A program made the position numbers and the translations under genes. The notes below the pieces were generated by a model. It was not told the origin of the DNA and made no database searches. It was given only the letters and a program-made list of their open reading frames with translations. Below are positions 35,101-46,502 of a stretch of 64,000 nt of DNA, in pieces. The DNA comes from Anarhynchus alexandrinus (lineage: Eukaryota; Chordata; Aves; Charadriiformes; Charadriidae): the NCBI GenBank assembly GCA_008711295.1, contig VUYV01000016.1:3934383-3998382 (forward strand), written 5' to 3'. How positions within the stretch are numbered: the stretch's first letter is position 1; each line of letters starts with the position of its first letter.

Positions 35101-35604
35101 CAAAATATGACCATCCTTAATTATAAGGTTAAAGTATTAATATTGCATTTAGCAATAGGAAGTGCAAGGAGGAAGCACTACCGCCTTTGCTGAACACCCC
35201 CTTTTCAATAAAAATAGCAAAATCAAAGTTTATATTAGGAAATATGAAAGTCCCATGAGTCTCAGCGTCCTCTGAAGTAATTTCTTCCACTGCTAAGTAG
35301 TCAGCTTCCTATTTATTCAGAAACACTGTAGCATCTGTGGGAGAGGGAAAGACATGTTAGTATGTGTGGCCTCCTCAGCTGAACCTCAGAGCCTGGCAGA
35401 TCAGGGAAAAGCGAGGCGTTCCCTAGCACTGGGTTTTTTTCAGGTTTGCTTTTAACATTTGCACAAACCTGGCAATGCCCAGACTATTTCAACCGAAGAG
35501 TTGGCAGCTGTTGATGAGCTGGTTTTAGGGTGGGAGCCACTGGCTTTGGGACCTTTTGTGTTCTACAGGTAGCGGGGCTGATCTGGCACCTCTCTCTTGG
35601 GCAG
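32177..35604. other. Intergenic, no gene seen
   Basis: No exon or interspersed repeat recognised. A simple-repeat patch, (GT)5 running into T-rich sequence with a 16-T run, lies at 34681-34729. Two tiny direct repeats (GAGGGTACC twice at 33469-33494) are seen. The rest is ordinary AT-rich sequence. Confidence 0.55.
34681..34729. repeat. Simple repeat: (GT)n, (GTTT)n and T-run
   Basis: GTGTGTGTGT, then TTTTTTGTTTGTTTGATTG, then a run of 16 T. Low-complexity DNA; no function implied. Confidence 0.9.
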
Positions 35605-35660
35605 AGACCTAGTTAAAGTCAATGGGTCTCAGCTGATTCAGGATGAATTTTGAGAGGTTG
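35605..35660. repeat. Short degenerate copy of the ancient palindromic repeat
   Basis: AGTTAAAGTCAATGGGTCTC then AGCTGATTCAGGATGAATTTTG resembles the old element's '...aagtcaatggg...gattcaggatc...' phrase. Short and worn; boundaries uncertain. Confidence 0.4.
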
Positions 35661-36714
35661 AAATGGATGTTACTGTTCAGTGATGCTAAAGAATTAAAAC
35701 TCCTAAGATTGATTTACTTGGTGAACTTTATTATGTCACAGAAACTGGGTCATGTCCATCCTTGCAGACTTAAGAAGGGAGGATGCAAGGCTTTGAAATC
35801 CCAGTGTCTTTGAGCTTTCCTGGCTGAATGGTTTCATGAGTGGCCAAAGGCACACACTGGCTCTTGCTTCCAGCACTGGTTGGAAGTGGCAAGTTACAGA
35901 TGAGAGGCATTTCTTGTAAGGGTTGATGGGATTGGTGTGTTCTCCTTGCTCACTAGAAGGAAATAGGAGGCACATTGGTACCTGATTGAGCTTAAGAGAC
36001 TGGTTTATATATGACCTATAGGTACTTATGCCCTTGACTAAGCAAATATCAACTGCATTACATTCTGAATGTATAAAACCAGCTGCCTGTGTGGGTATGT
36101 CAGAGGAGGCAAGAAAACGGTTTGTCCCTTCCATGTTCCTAAAGCTGACTCTTTACTCCGAGGTAATGGCCCATAATTGAAACATTCATTTAATTATTTC
36201 ATTTAGCTTTGTCTTGCAGGTCTGTCTAGTCTCTTTCTCTCTGTGTGAGACTCGCACATCTGGCCTCTCTGTCCTGCTCTCCCATCGTAGTACTGACAGC
36301 AAGTACATTTTAAGCATCTCAGCTTTCCTCTGAATTCCCCAGCTGCCTCTGCTTCCAGCCATCCACATCTGGCATTTGTTAGTGGCAATCTATGGCATCA
36401 CAGATCCCCAGCTGTCCACAAATGCAGTCCTGTGCTATGGTTGTGGCCTGTTGTGTGACGTGGCTTGTAGGACATATCCCTCCCATGATCTGAGGTGGTG
36501 GATCCTGATGCAAGAAGTACAAAGTCCCTTTCTTGTGTCTTAAACTGATTTTTGAGGTATGAGATAAACCAGCCAAATGAAAGCTTAAAAATAACATTCT
36601 CAATGTTTTTGAGTTCTTTCTCTTAAATTACCTTTAGTAAGTTAGAATTTTTGAAGCTGGGTCCTTAAAATGGCAGATGTAAAAACTTTGTGGGGCCTAA
36701 CCTGAGCAATTTGT

Positions 36715-36800
36715 TTATCAATAGTGAAGGACAATTAGTAGCTCCCATCAGCTCAGTGAAGGTTATGGAGGGCCCAGCACTGTTGAGAATTGGGATGGGT
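36715..36800. repeat. Possible degenerate copy of the ancient palindromic repeat
   Basis: TAGCTCCCATCAGCTCAGTG then GGGCCCAGCACTGTTGAGAATTGGG matches in outline the element's 'gagctcccattgacttcaatggga...ctcagcacttctgaaaatcagg' phrase, with many changes. Confidence 0.33.
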
Positions 36801-37368
36801 TTTGTCTCCAGTTCATCAAAGTCCTTTAAGTACACGCTTATCTTTAATCCTGTGAGTAATGCTATGTGATGGTCAAACAGAAGTTAAGAAGGTGTTGCAT
36901 TTTAATATTAAGCTTCAGTTTTTCAAATGATAGTCTCTCTCTGCATTATGTACAGGTGACTTCTCATACACTTGTGTGACCATTGGGCATCAGAGGATTC
37001 AATTTTGGAGTTACTTAATAGCTCATGCAGACAAGTAATTAATTCTCTTGCATGTTCATGTACCAGCACCGTCAGTGTGCGACAGACAGATGAAGGTGAC
37101 TTTGTGGAAATTTGAGGGTCTTCAGTTGAAAATCAGCCCCTTCATGCGAACTGCTTGGGAATTCACTTTGGGAAGTGACTTGAAGTAGCTTCATCTCTAG
37201 TATTGCTAAACTTCGGTCTTCTGAGAACAGCCTCTGCTGATGTGATTGTCTTTTCCTTTTATTTATACAGCAAGGTTAACACACTTGCTCATGTTCTTTA
37301 ATATAGAGCAACAGAATTATTTTGGTATTAGTGTATATGTGTAGTTAAAAATGGATGTCTGCATATAA

Positions 37369-37393
37369 TGTGTATGTGTGTGTATGTATGTGT
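37369..37393. repeat. Short TG/TATG microsatellite
   Basis: TGTGTATGTGTGTGTATGTA followed by TGTGT; imperfect dinucleotide/tetranucleotide repeat of about 25 bp. Confidence 0.8.
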
Positions 37394-38261
37394 CAGTTTT
37401 TAGAAGATTATTGGAAGCAGCTGTGGGTGGAAGAGAAACAAAGCCATGGGTTTGTGAGCCAAACAATTAACATAGGAGTGGAATACTGTAGTTACATCAG
37501 TCTTTCTTTAAAAAGCCAGAATTTCTCTCTTATTCCCAAACGTACATTATTAATTCTCTTGGCATGTAACATAGCAAAATGACTGCGTTTATGAACTTGA
37601 CTACTTCTTTTAACAAGTTCCAATAACTGCTTCCTAAACCTTGTGTTTTTATATCAATTACATACAGTAAGCATTGAAATCAACCAAAGAGAACTGCTGA
37701 GGCCAAGAAGGGTTATTTATGTTAAATGAGGATTGCCAACTGCCAAAAGTAAAATGTGGATATAATTTTATAACACCATTTTATAATTAAAGTCATAAGT
37801 GAGGTTTCCTGCTATTGTTTAAAAATGTGTCACAATAAATTTAAATCAAGGATGAAGGCACAGAATGGGCTACTAAAGAACATATCAATACAACAAAGAT
37901 GGTACGGCGAACATGTCTGTTGCAAAAGAAAAACATGTGCTAACAATTTCGGTGAAATAATTATATTTATTGCATATAGATTCTGTTTTAGGAACTATAA
38001 CCACTTAGAAACTGTTTTCATTCATGTCAGATTGAGGTTAATTTGTTGTTACTGTATGTCTATAGATAGATTTTACTGTCAGAGAAATTTAATATGTTGG
38101 TTTAATGATAAGGCAATCTTCTAGCCAGACCAGATTTTTTTTTAAAAGGCCAAGAAATCCAGCAGAAGTTAATAATTTTGGCTAATATTTATGTGTCCAC
38201 AGCATTTTGAGTTAATATTGTATTAATAAAGAAAATAAAACTTTGGCAAGTAAGTACCCAC

Positions 38262-38372
38262 TGGCCAGATTCAGGAAAATATTTAAGCACAAGCTTAACT
38301 TTAACAATTTCAGTGGGATGTTGATTTTAATAGGGGTTAAGCATATGCCTATGGACTTCTATAGGGATTCTT
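38262..38372. repeat. Degenerate ancient palindromic (MITE-like) repeat
   Basis: CAGATTCAGGAAAATATTTAAGC, ACAAGCTTAACTTTAA, TTTCAGTGGGA and, after the centre, GGGGTTAAGCATATGCC and GGACTTCTATAGGGATTC. This is the layout of the sauropsid element 'gattcagcaaagcacttaagcacatgcttaactttaagc...cccattgacttcaatggga...' in which the right half mirrors the left. Best-preserved copy of this family in the window. Confidence 0.6.
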
Positions 38373-41300
38373 TTTTCAGTCGTGGCCTAAACTTGAAGAA
38401 GAAATAACTTCAAATTGTCAAAGTGAACAGGAGTACCAATAGCTCTTTGTTTCAGTTTACTTGTTGTCTGAATATATAATTTTGCTACTGTACTGTCAAA
38501 GCCATTTACTTCAGAAAATTTTAGGGATGACCCTTTGCAGCCTATCGGTAGTTGATAATGCTGCCCTCTTCCCAGAAAGTAGTTGTTTAATTCATATGCA
38601 TTCGTAAGAGTTAATCGCAAGAACATTCCTGACTTTGGTAAGTCATGTTCATGGAATAGGTAAGTAGTTTCCAATGTATCATTTCATACATCTCTTTGCT
38701 AATATAACCCATGTGTTTCATATCAGCACCGAAAGGACATTAATCAGTACACACCACTTCTGCCAGACATATTCTGTGCAAAGTCCCTGGTTACATCTCA
38801 AATGTCAATATGTGGAAAGAGATGAATAATAAAATGCAATAGATATCATTTGTTACACATGCCATTTGTAAGTTCATTGTAAAACAGATTCTGTAGAAAG
38901 AGCTGATGGTAGTACAACATTAAAGTTATACGGTTAAGCTCTCAGAGGTAAGAAATGCCACAGTAAGGCATATAGTTGTAATTCTGCTGCCTTGTGCACA
39001 TGCATTATTATCCCATAGACTTTAACTATATGATCACAGGTTATTTCTCCAGTGACACAACATTTTCTTCCAAACTGGAAAAAGCTTGGAAGCTGCCCAG
39101 TGCAGGAGCCATTGATGTCCCTACGAATTCTACCTCATGCCTAGAAAGTTTCAGCCAAAATGTATGCATTTTTAAGTTATTCATGACTCTTGAAATTAGG
39201 GATGCTGGAATAGAAGCAACTGTATAACCCTAGCATCAGAGGTCACTGTAGCCACTGGTCTAATAAATGCTGAAAAATGTTCTCATTAGTGACACTAATT
39301 CTAATCTAATTCATTAGTCATTTGAGGCAGAATTCTTCAAAGTCTGATTTCCCCTTCCTTGTCCCTGGGGGAGTAGGGGAAGAAGTGGTGCAAGGAAGAG
39401 ATTGTGAGGCAAGGAGAAAAGAAATGGGATGTCAGGGACAAGGAGGGGCAAGAGGAGGTGCTGGGACAGAAGGGGGGTACTGGGGGCTGGAAGGTATGCC
39501 TGTAATGAAGTAAATAATTAGTGTAAACTACCCTGACATGTTCTAGAAATCTGTGACAGGTGATTTCAAAATCTCTCCAAGTAACTATCACTTAACTTGA
39601 AATCTTTTTGTCCTCTCAACTGAATTTCTCTTGTTTTTAAAATTCAGCCCTTTACTCTTGTCCTGTCCATGGGGGAGGAAGAGAACAAACAATTGACTCC
39701 CTCCACCAAATTTGGTGTCCTGCAAGATGTCCCCTTCTCTTCCCCCTCCCTTCTCTCTAAACCTTCTGATTTGCTAAAATTTGCTGTTATTCCTGTTGAT
39801 TTACTGTTTTCCAAAGGTATCTAACAGGTCTTTGAACTCTTTTTCTGCTGGTTTCTTCAGCTGACCAGTGTAACTTTAAATTCTGATTTTGTCCACCAAA
39901 GTATTTGCACTCTCCTGGTTTGGTATCATCCAGTTGTGGGTGTTTGTTGGGGTTTTTTTTTGTTTTTAACATAGTAAAAGAAGTCTTGCTCAAAAGCACT
40001 TTGAAGACTTCTGAATACTATTGCACCATGATAGATGCATGTAGGATGAAGACCCTAGCGAATACAATCTCTCTTTTCCGGTGAAGGGTTAACATTAACT
40101 CGTTGATTGCATCTTTTCGACCACTTGTTTTGCTACTTTATAATCATTTCACAAAGACCATGCTTTTGCTTGTTTTCTTAAAGGAGCCTTGTTGTGAGGG
40201 CTATACTCAGCCTTGCTTATCTCTGTATAATCTCTTTGTGTACTGTACGCCTGTTATCTTGTAAAGGGTGAAATTTTCATTGGTACTGTTTCACGTACAG
40301 AAGTTATTTATTACTATCTTATTTGTATGGTAGGGATTATAATCAGGTATATAGACTAGGTTAAATGTTCCCACGCTGTTCCTTATCTCTTAAAAAAAAT
40401 CAGTAAAATTATGCTTTCTGGTCTTCTGGAGTTCCATACATGTCTTCAGTGAGCACTCTGCAGACAACCAGGAATGGCTCAGGGTCCTCCATTTAGCTTC
40501 TGAAGTTGTCATGTGTGGCTGATCTGGATATATTTAACTATTCCAAATATTTTTTAACATTTTTTTCCCCCATACTCTGGACTGTGCACTTACTCCATTG
40601 CTACTAAGTTCAGCTTTAAGTATCTGATCTCAATTAACCTCTTTTAAAAACTGAAGCAGGAAAGGCCATGTTTAAGCCTTCTAGATGTTATTGATAATCA
40701 GGAAAAGCATCACAGATGCCCTCTTCTATTAAGCCGTTTACTATCAATAGCCTGAGAAGGCAAACATGGAAATGTCTCGGACCATTTAGAGAAAAAGACT
40801 CTGCTACTGGGGGGGATGGTGGGGTGTTATGCTGCCAGAAAGCTCAAATATTTGTGGATTACTCCATGTGAGAGCAGATGACTGAGCTGAAATCACAGCC
40901 TCCTGCGTTCAACAGCAGCAGGAAGCATTTTGTTGTGCTACTTCCCTGGGTGCTCTCTAATGACAAAAAAATTGCACACTTCTGTCTGGTGAAATTCAGT
41001 CAGAATCCTTGGTAGCTGGACAGAAATCAGGCTAGACGTAGCTGCTTAACATGGTTTGCATTACATATTAGCTGCAGATATTGCCTTGAGGAGAGTGTGC
41101 ACACGGAATATTTTGTCTTAATTGACTCCAGTCTGTGTCACCAAGAGGTTTCTAATCTTTGTCCTTTAAGTTAATATGTTAAAAAGAACATAAGGCTTCT
41201 CTTTCACGTATCTTTTCTTACATAGATACAGAAGAATTTTGAGAAACAAGAAACTACAGATTACAATGTTTAAACTGAAGTAAAAGGGAGCGTAAGATCA

Positions 41301-44300
41301 GTCCACAGTTGGCTAGTAAAGAGGAACTGGAATTTAGTGGAGCTCCCACTTCTGTAACCAAAAGGATAAATGCAGTTGCTGTTAGGAGCTGCAGCAAACT
41401 CGTGTTTGTACACTGGGCAGTTGTGGCTGAGTAGCAGATCTTTAGGAGGTCTGTTGCTAAACAGGCCTCTCCAGGCTCTGTTGTGGAAGAATCTGCATGC
41501 GAATTCTTCAGTTCAATTAGAAATAAAACTGATTGTTCTTTCATTGCTCAGATAACTGCCATATGCTGATGCATACTCTGGATTTCAAAATGAACGTAAA
41601 ACTATTATCGCTGCTTATGCTTAGCATCCTTCTAGGATGGAGCACAGGCATAAACTAAAACCTGTCTTCAAATTGGTCAAGCCTCCAACTTCACTCAAAA
41701 TGCCGGTGTTTACCGGTGGCCAGTAGTATGTTTTGATAGCATTGGTGAGACTCATTGTGAATTTTATAGCCTCTCGGTAAGGTATATGAAGTGTTCATGT
41801 TCCCGGTCCTTGTTACAGCTAAACACTGGAAAGTCTTTAAAGCTTCTATCTTTATATGACTTCCATGAGGTAGGAAGTCTCAGTTGCTTGGAAAATGAGG
41901 AGGTGGAGGACAGAGAAACTAACTTGTGTAGGGACACTGTGACAGAACAGAACACTGATGCTGGATTTCAGCGGCTGAACTGTTTTCTGTAGCTTTTAGT
42001 CTTCCTAAAAATGTGAGCTTAAAAGCCGCTTCAGGAGTGTGCCAGAGAATACATGGCAACTCAGAATCCCTCCCTCCATCCAGAAATCGTATCCTGGATC
42101 CAAGTGCATCGTTGTTAGTATTGATGAATCAGCATTCTACAACAAAACCCTGTTTAAAAAGAAAAATATAATCTAGTTCTTATTTGTTACAGGAGATCAA
42201 TGCTGCTCTGAACAGTACTTATCTTGCTCTCTGACTGGCCCTTGGAACTCTGGCTTACAAGATGGTGAATAACTTCTGGTCTCCCTGGGCCTTCTGTATA
42301 TTCTAATATGGTTGTCATAGCTTTCCTCAACAGCTTGTACAATTCTCCCATGGGTCTTGTGCATCATGAAATTGGTGGCAAAATTGTTAGGCGATGTGGA
42401 GCTAGAATTAAGAAAAGCATTCTCAAAAAGCTCCTATGAAACTTGCCTGGTTTCATGGTTCATTAGAAACTTTAAACTCCTGCCATGCATGTTGAAAGAT
42501 TTGCTTAAATCAATGAAGTCTTTTGAGTGAACCTCATCAGGCAAAATTGGTGGTTCCACTGAGAATCCAGAAGAATATTACCAAACAGCTTTTGCTCTGA
42601 GATGTCTTTGATTCATTTGGAGCTGAGACAGTAGAGCTGTGGAGCAACTTGAGACAAAATACTTAAATGATCTACAAAGCAAAACCACAGAGTTTTGTGA
42701 AGTTATCATTAGAGCTGTGTTGAAAACTAGATGTTTTTTTGAAATGAGAGGGGAAATATGAAACTAGGGTCTGCGAATTTGCCTTACTGTGATTGCCATA
42801 GTAAGAAGTTTAAACCCTTGGAAACTTTACCAACCTCTAAGCTTCATCAGAGAACTCGGACTAAGCCATCCTTACTACAGCAGCAGGTACAACCTCCCAG
42901 TTGAAGCTCTCTCTGCTGAGCCTGGTCCCTATGTAAAGAAATACACGATGGAGTAGTCCACATCTCAGAAGGCTGGACAGACACAGGAGAGCTTTTCAAG
43001 TCAGCTTGAGGGAGCTTTGTTACCTAAACTTTGTTAAAACTCATCCATATTTTTAAGCTGCTTTGAAAATCTTAGCTGCAGGAGTCAGATAACATTCAAT
43101 AGATAAAAATGAGAGAGAGTGGTCTGAGAAAACGGGGGATCAATATGCACTTTAGCTACAAGTGTTCATCCTTGGGGATTTGCTTTAGACCCTACCTTCC
43201 AGGCTGTGCCTGCAGGACTCTTAACACTGTATTTTCATTATATTTTAGTCACAGCCTTCCAAAGGTTTTCCATAGATGCTAACACTGGTATTTCTCTATT
43301 ATTTTGATTTTTACTAACCTACATAAGTACCTCAAAAGCTTGTTTGGTCCTGTTGCTGATTTGGTCCTGTTGAGCAGGCTTGCCTAACCAGATGTCCATA
43401 ATGAATCACATTTGAAGACTCCCAAGATGCCTGTGCTGTTCTCTTCCTTGGGAAGAGACTGTGTACGTATTGAGAGCTGTCATCAAACCAGAGATAGCTG
43501 ACTATAGAGGAGTATTGGAATGTGAGGCAACTGAATTACAATACCTGTAATACTGGAGTGGCATTTCCAAATGAGTTTACTGCTGGTTTTGGCTTTTTTT
43601 TCTTCACCAGAAGAAAATTACCTTTTCTGTGGAGAAAGTCCATCTTTCAGCTGGCGGCACTGCAACAGACATGTTTGGAAAGTTCTTTCACTCCAGGAGT
43701 GATTCTTACCCACAACGTGGTGGCAGTTTGCTTCGGTTTCTTTCCTTTTCTTCTCAGAATTGTCTGGTGTCACCCTCTCTTTCAGTGCTGAAACCCAGAT
43801 CAGCTTGTGAAGGTTCCTGCTGTTTTCTGTCTTTGTAAGGGAAACCAGGAAAGGGGAAATTACACTACTTAGGATCCCATTTAGAATCCAGATCCCACAG
43901 GATTTAACTCTCGTTTGGCCAATTTCTCCCTTGAATTATTACCCACCACCCAGGGAAGTAAATCAAGGCATATCTTGGCTCAGCGTCTCTTACTCTATGC
44001 TCAGAGCACTCGGTTTCCACCATCGCTAGGCACTGCAGAAGCAGAACTTCTAAATATAAAGCCCTTTCCGATATCACTAGAGCAAGGGGAACACAGCCTT
44101 AAAATCCATATTAAATGAACCTAATTTCCTCTGAGATGTTAACGTGCTGCACTGATTTCAAGTTAATCAAAACAGATGTTTTCCAAATGCATCAAACAGG
44201 ATGTAGAAAATTTGGCTATTTAATGCAGATTCAAAGGCAAATTCCTTATAACCACCACGGAAACCGTGGCTGTTTGCTAAGTACTGCGAATTGATGCTGT

Positions 44301-45064
44301 GCTTTTTAAGTGCCACTTGCTGACTTCTGCACACTGTTGCCTACATACTGCGGACTTATTTAAAGCTTAGTTATACAGAGGCACTAAAGATAGTTGGCCA
44401 AACCTTGTTCTTGGGGACATAATTAATATATCCTGCCAATTTCTTAAATAGATGCAGGATCAGATCTAGTTCCTGTGTAGGAGCAAGACACTTTTACATG
44501 TATTATATGTTCTGTTCTGGAAGCTTTGCTATTGAATTCAGGCATTTTGCACAAAAGAATGATACAAATGGAATTAAACTGAGGAGTTCATGTCAGTATT
44601 TGATGTTTCTTTTAATTGCGGATTCTTTGAATCTGTATTTGATCAGTCCCATTTCTAACCCTTAAATTCAGTACTACCCAGAACTGAAAAACAGATGTCT
44701 CATTCCTTCTGATTCAGACACAGAGGCAGAAGCAAGTCTTTTTAGTCCATGTTATCTGTTTGTACCTGCCATTGAAGAAGGTGAATAATCCAGTTTTTAC
44801 AATAACATTTTAGCTGGGGATTATTCAGCCTGAATCCCCCTCTCCTTCAAGTTCCTCCTATGTGTACTAAGGCATCAGGCAGAGAATAATCTTAAGTAGA
44901 GAGACAGTCAGTCACGGTACTTCAGGGTATCTTACATCTGGTCTGGAGTTTTGCATTTTTGTTGATCTCTTGCAGTTTAATGATTCTGACGTGAGCTGAT
45001 TGAGTAGAATTTGATCTCTATCAGCACTTTTTAAAAGAACCAAGGAAAACTGAGGAGTTTTGGG
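38373..45064. other. Intergenic, no gene seen
   Basis: About 6.7 kb without a supportable exon. A purine- and G-rich strip covers 39366-39494. A perfect small palindrome CCACGG-AAA-CCGTGG is at 44255-44269. Open frames (39337-39591, 41254-41544, 43522-43791) lack similarity to anything I know. Confidence 0.55.
39366..39494 (+). repeat. Purine/G-rich low-complexity strip
   Basis: The plus strand is dominated by G and A with repeated GGGG, AAGGA and GGGGGG clusters (for example GGGGGAGTAGGGGAAGAAG near 39367 and AGGGGGGTACTGGGGG near 39471). May form non-B DNA; no gene or repeat family assigned. Confidence 0.6.
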
Positions 45065-45515
45065 AATTCTGGCTTTGAGAATGGAGACTCTACAGCCTCT
45101 GTGACCAACCTATTCCAGTGTTTGACCACTCACACAGTAAAAAAAAGAAGTGGTTTTCCTATGGTCAGATGAAGTTTCCTGTGTTTCAGTTTGTGCCTGT
45201 TGCCTCTTGTCCTGCCACTGGGCACCAGTGAGAAGAGTCTGGCTCCCTCTTCTTTATTCCTTCCCATCAGGTATTTATTCTGGGTGATAAGATCTCCTTA
45301 AATGTTCTCTTTTCTAGGCCATACAGGCCCAGTTTTCTGTGTCCCTTCATGTGAAAGATGCTCCGGTCCCTTAATCATCTTGTGGTCACTTCATTGGACT
45401 TGCAGCAGTAAACCTACGTGGGTTTTTTTGTGTACTGGGGAGCCCAGAACTGGGTGCACGCTCCAGATGTGGCCTCGCCACTGCTGAGTAAAGGGGAAAT
45501 ATTCTTGATGATTCT
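45065..45515 (-). mobile_element. Old, diverged CR1 LINE fragment, minus strand
   Basis: Complement of the CR1 C-terminal ORF and UTR with many changes: GAGACTCTACAGCCTCTGTG, TTTGTGCCTGTTGCCTCTTG, TCCTGCCACTGGGCACC, TACTGGGGAGCCCAGAACTGG and CTCCAGATGTGGCCTCGCC are recognisable in order. It is clearly more mutated than the copies at 10.5, 17.3 and 31.5 kb. The left (3') end lacks the terminal short repeat. Confidence 0.85.
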
Positions 45516-45668
45516 CTTATGCTGTCTTCCTTCCATTACAGTTAAGGTCTTCTGTCCCAAGTCTATTCTTGTACAGCTCTGATATTCTTTATTTTCTATT
45601 CTAAGCTGCATTGCTTTGGGGTGCCATTAAAAGCTTGGCATTGGTGAAGCAGGCTCTTTGCTTTTTCC

Positions 45669-45694
45669 TTTTTTTTTTTTTTTTTTTNTTTTTT
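45669..45694. repeat. Poly(T) run with an undetermined base
   Basis: A run of about 25 T with N at 45688. The N marks low sequencing or assembly quality in a homopolymer, so its length is unreliable. Confidence 0.9.
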
Positions 45695-46224
45695 AAACAC
45701 AGGCCAAACTGTAGGAGTTTTTGGAAGGGCACACTGTGAAAGGTGATGTATTTTCCTATTGCTGTATTCCACCAAAATGTTGCTCTAAGTAGTGTGATAG
45801 TATTCAACATTTAATAAGATCTGTGTAGAATTTCTCTTAAGATAAATGGAGAAAACTTATTATTGGCCATGGAATTAAATCCCTGAAATCTGTGTAGAAG
45901 GACTTTTGCATTTGGCACAAGAGGGTTTTGGGTCACTTTTTACAGGGTACAGGTACAATGTAATCAAACATAACTAGTTAGTTTCTGTAAATGAGCTATT
46001 AAAATCCCCTCCAATGGATTTAATCCGTCTTCAGTGAACAGTGTACTGTGGCAGTTGCAGTATTTTCAGACATCTCAGAGCTGTGTTGTTTGTGGTGTTT
46101 TATGCTCCAGATGACTGAGAAGTCTTTAAATTTGTGACACTGAAACTGGTGTCTCTGAGCTTTGTTAATAGGTCTGGAGTCCAGAAGCTTGTGCAAGATG
46201 CTGGGTCCTGCCTCCTCGCAGGTA

Positions 46225-46300
46225 CATAGGAGCACCAGTCCTACTGATGTCAGTGGCAGTTTCTTGCCTAAATACTCTTGAAGATGTGGACTGAAGTCTC
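46225..46300. repeat. Possible degenerate copy of the ancient palindromic repeat
   Basis: TAGGAGCACCAGTCCTACTGA followed by TGTCAGTGGCAGTTTCTTGCC and AATACTCTTGAAGATG resembles the element's 'cccattgacttcagtggcagttttgcctgag' arm. It is inside a 153-codon minus-strand frame (46020-46481) that I regard as chance. Confidence 0.35.
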
Positions 46301-46437
46301 CTAAGATCTGCATGTATGAACCAGTCTTAGTATGAAATCTGTTTGGTCCTGGTATCAATGGGAAGTGTGGTTCCAGAGCATTATACTCTACCTTGTGCCT
46401 ACTTGTCAGTTTTCTATTCCTGCACTTGCACGTGCTT

Positions 46438-46502
46438 GAATCATAGAACAATTTAAGTTGGAAGGGATCTCTGGACGTCATCTAGTGCAACCTTTAACCT
46501 CA
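46438..46502 (-). mobile_element. CR1 3' UTR scrap, minus strand
   Basis: TGAATCATAGAACAATTTAAG followed by TTGGAAGGGATCTCTGG and CATCTAGTGCAACC is the complement of the last roughly 60 bases of a CR1 element. Only the 3' terminus is present, the usual outcome of CR1 insertion. Confidence 0.8.

Larger units (their letters stand above)
35661..38261. other. Intergenic, no gene seen
   Basis: No exon recognised. Contains a possible ancient-repeat trace at 36715-36800 and a (TG/TATG) patch at 37369-37393, both listed. The overlapping minus-strand frames around 36186-36388 are chance frames. Confidence 0.55.

Noticed and set aside
46020..46481. 153-codon minus-strand frame
   Set aside because: It overlaps a CR1 3' scrap and a probable ancient-repeat arm; the protein has no recognisable domain.
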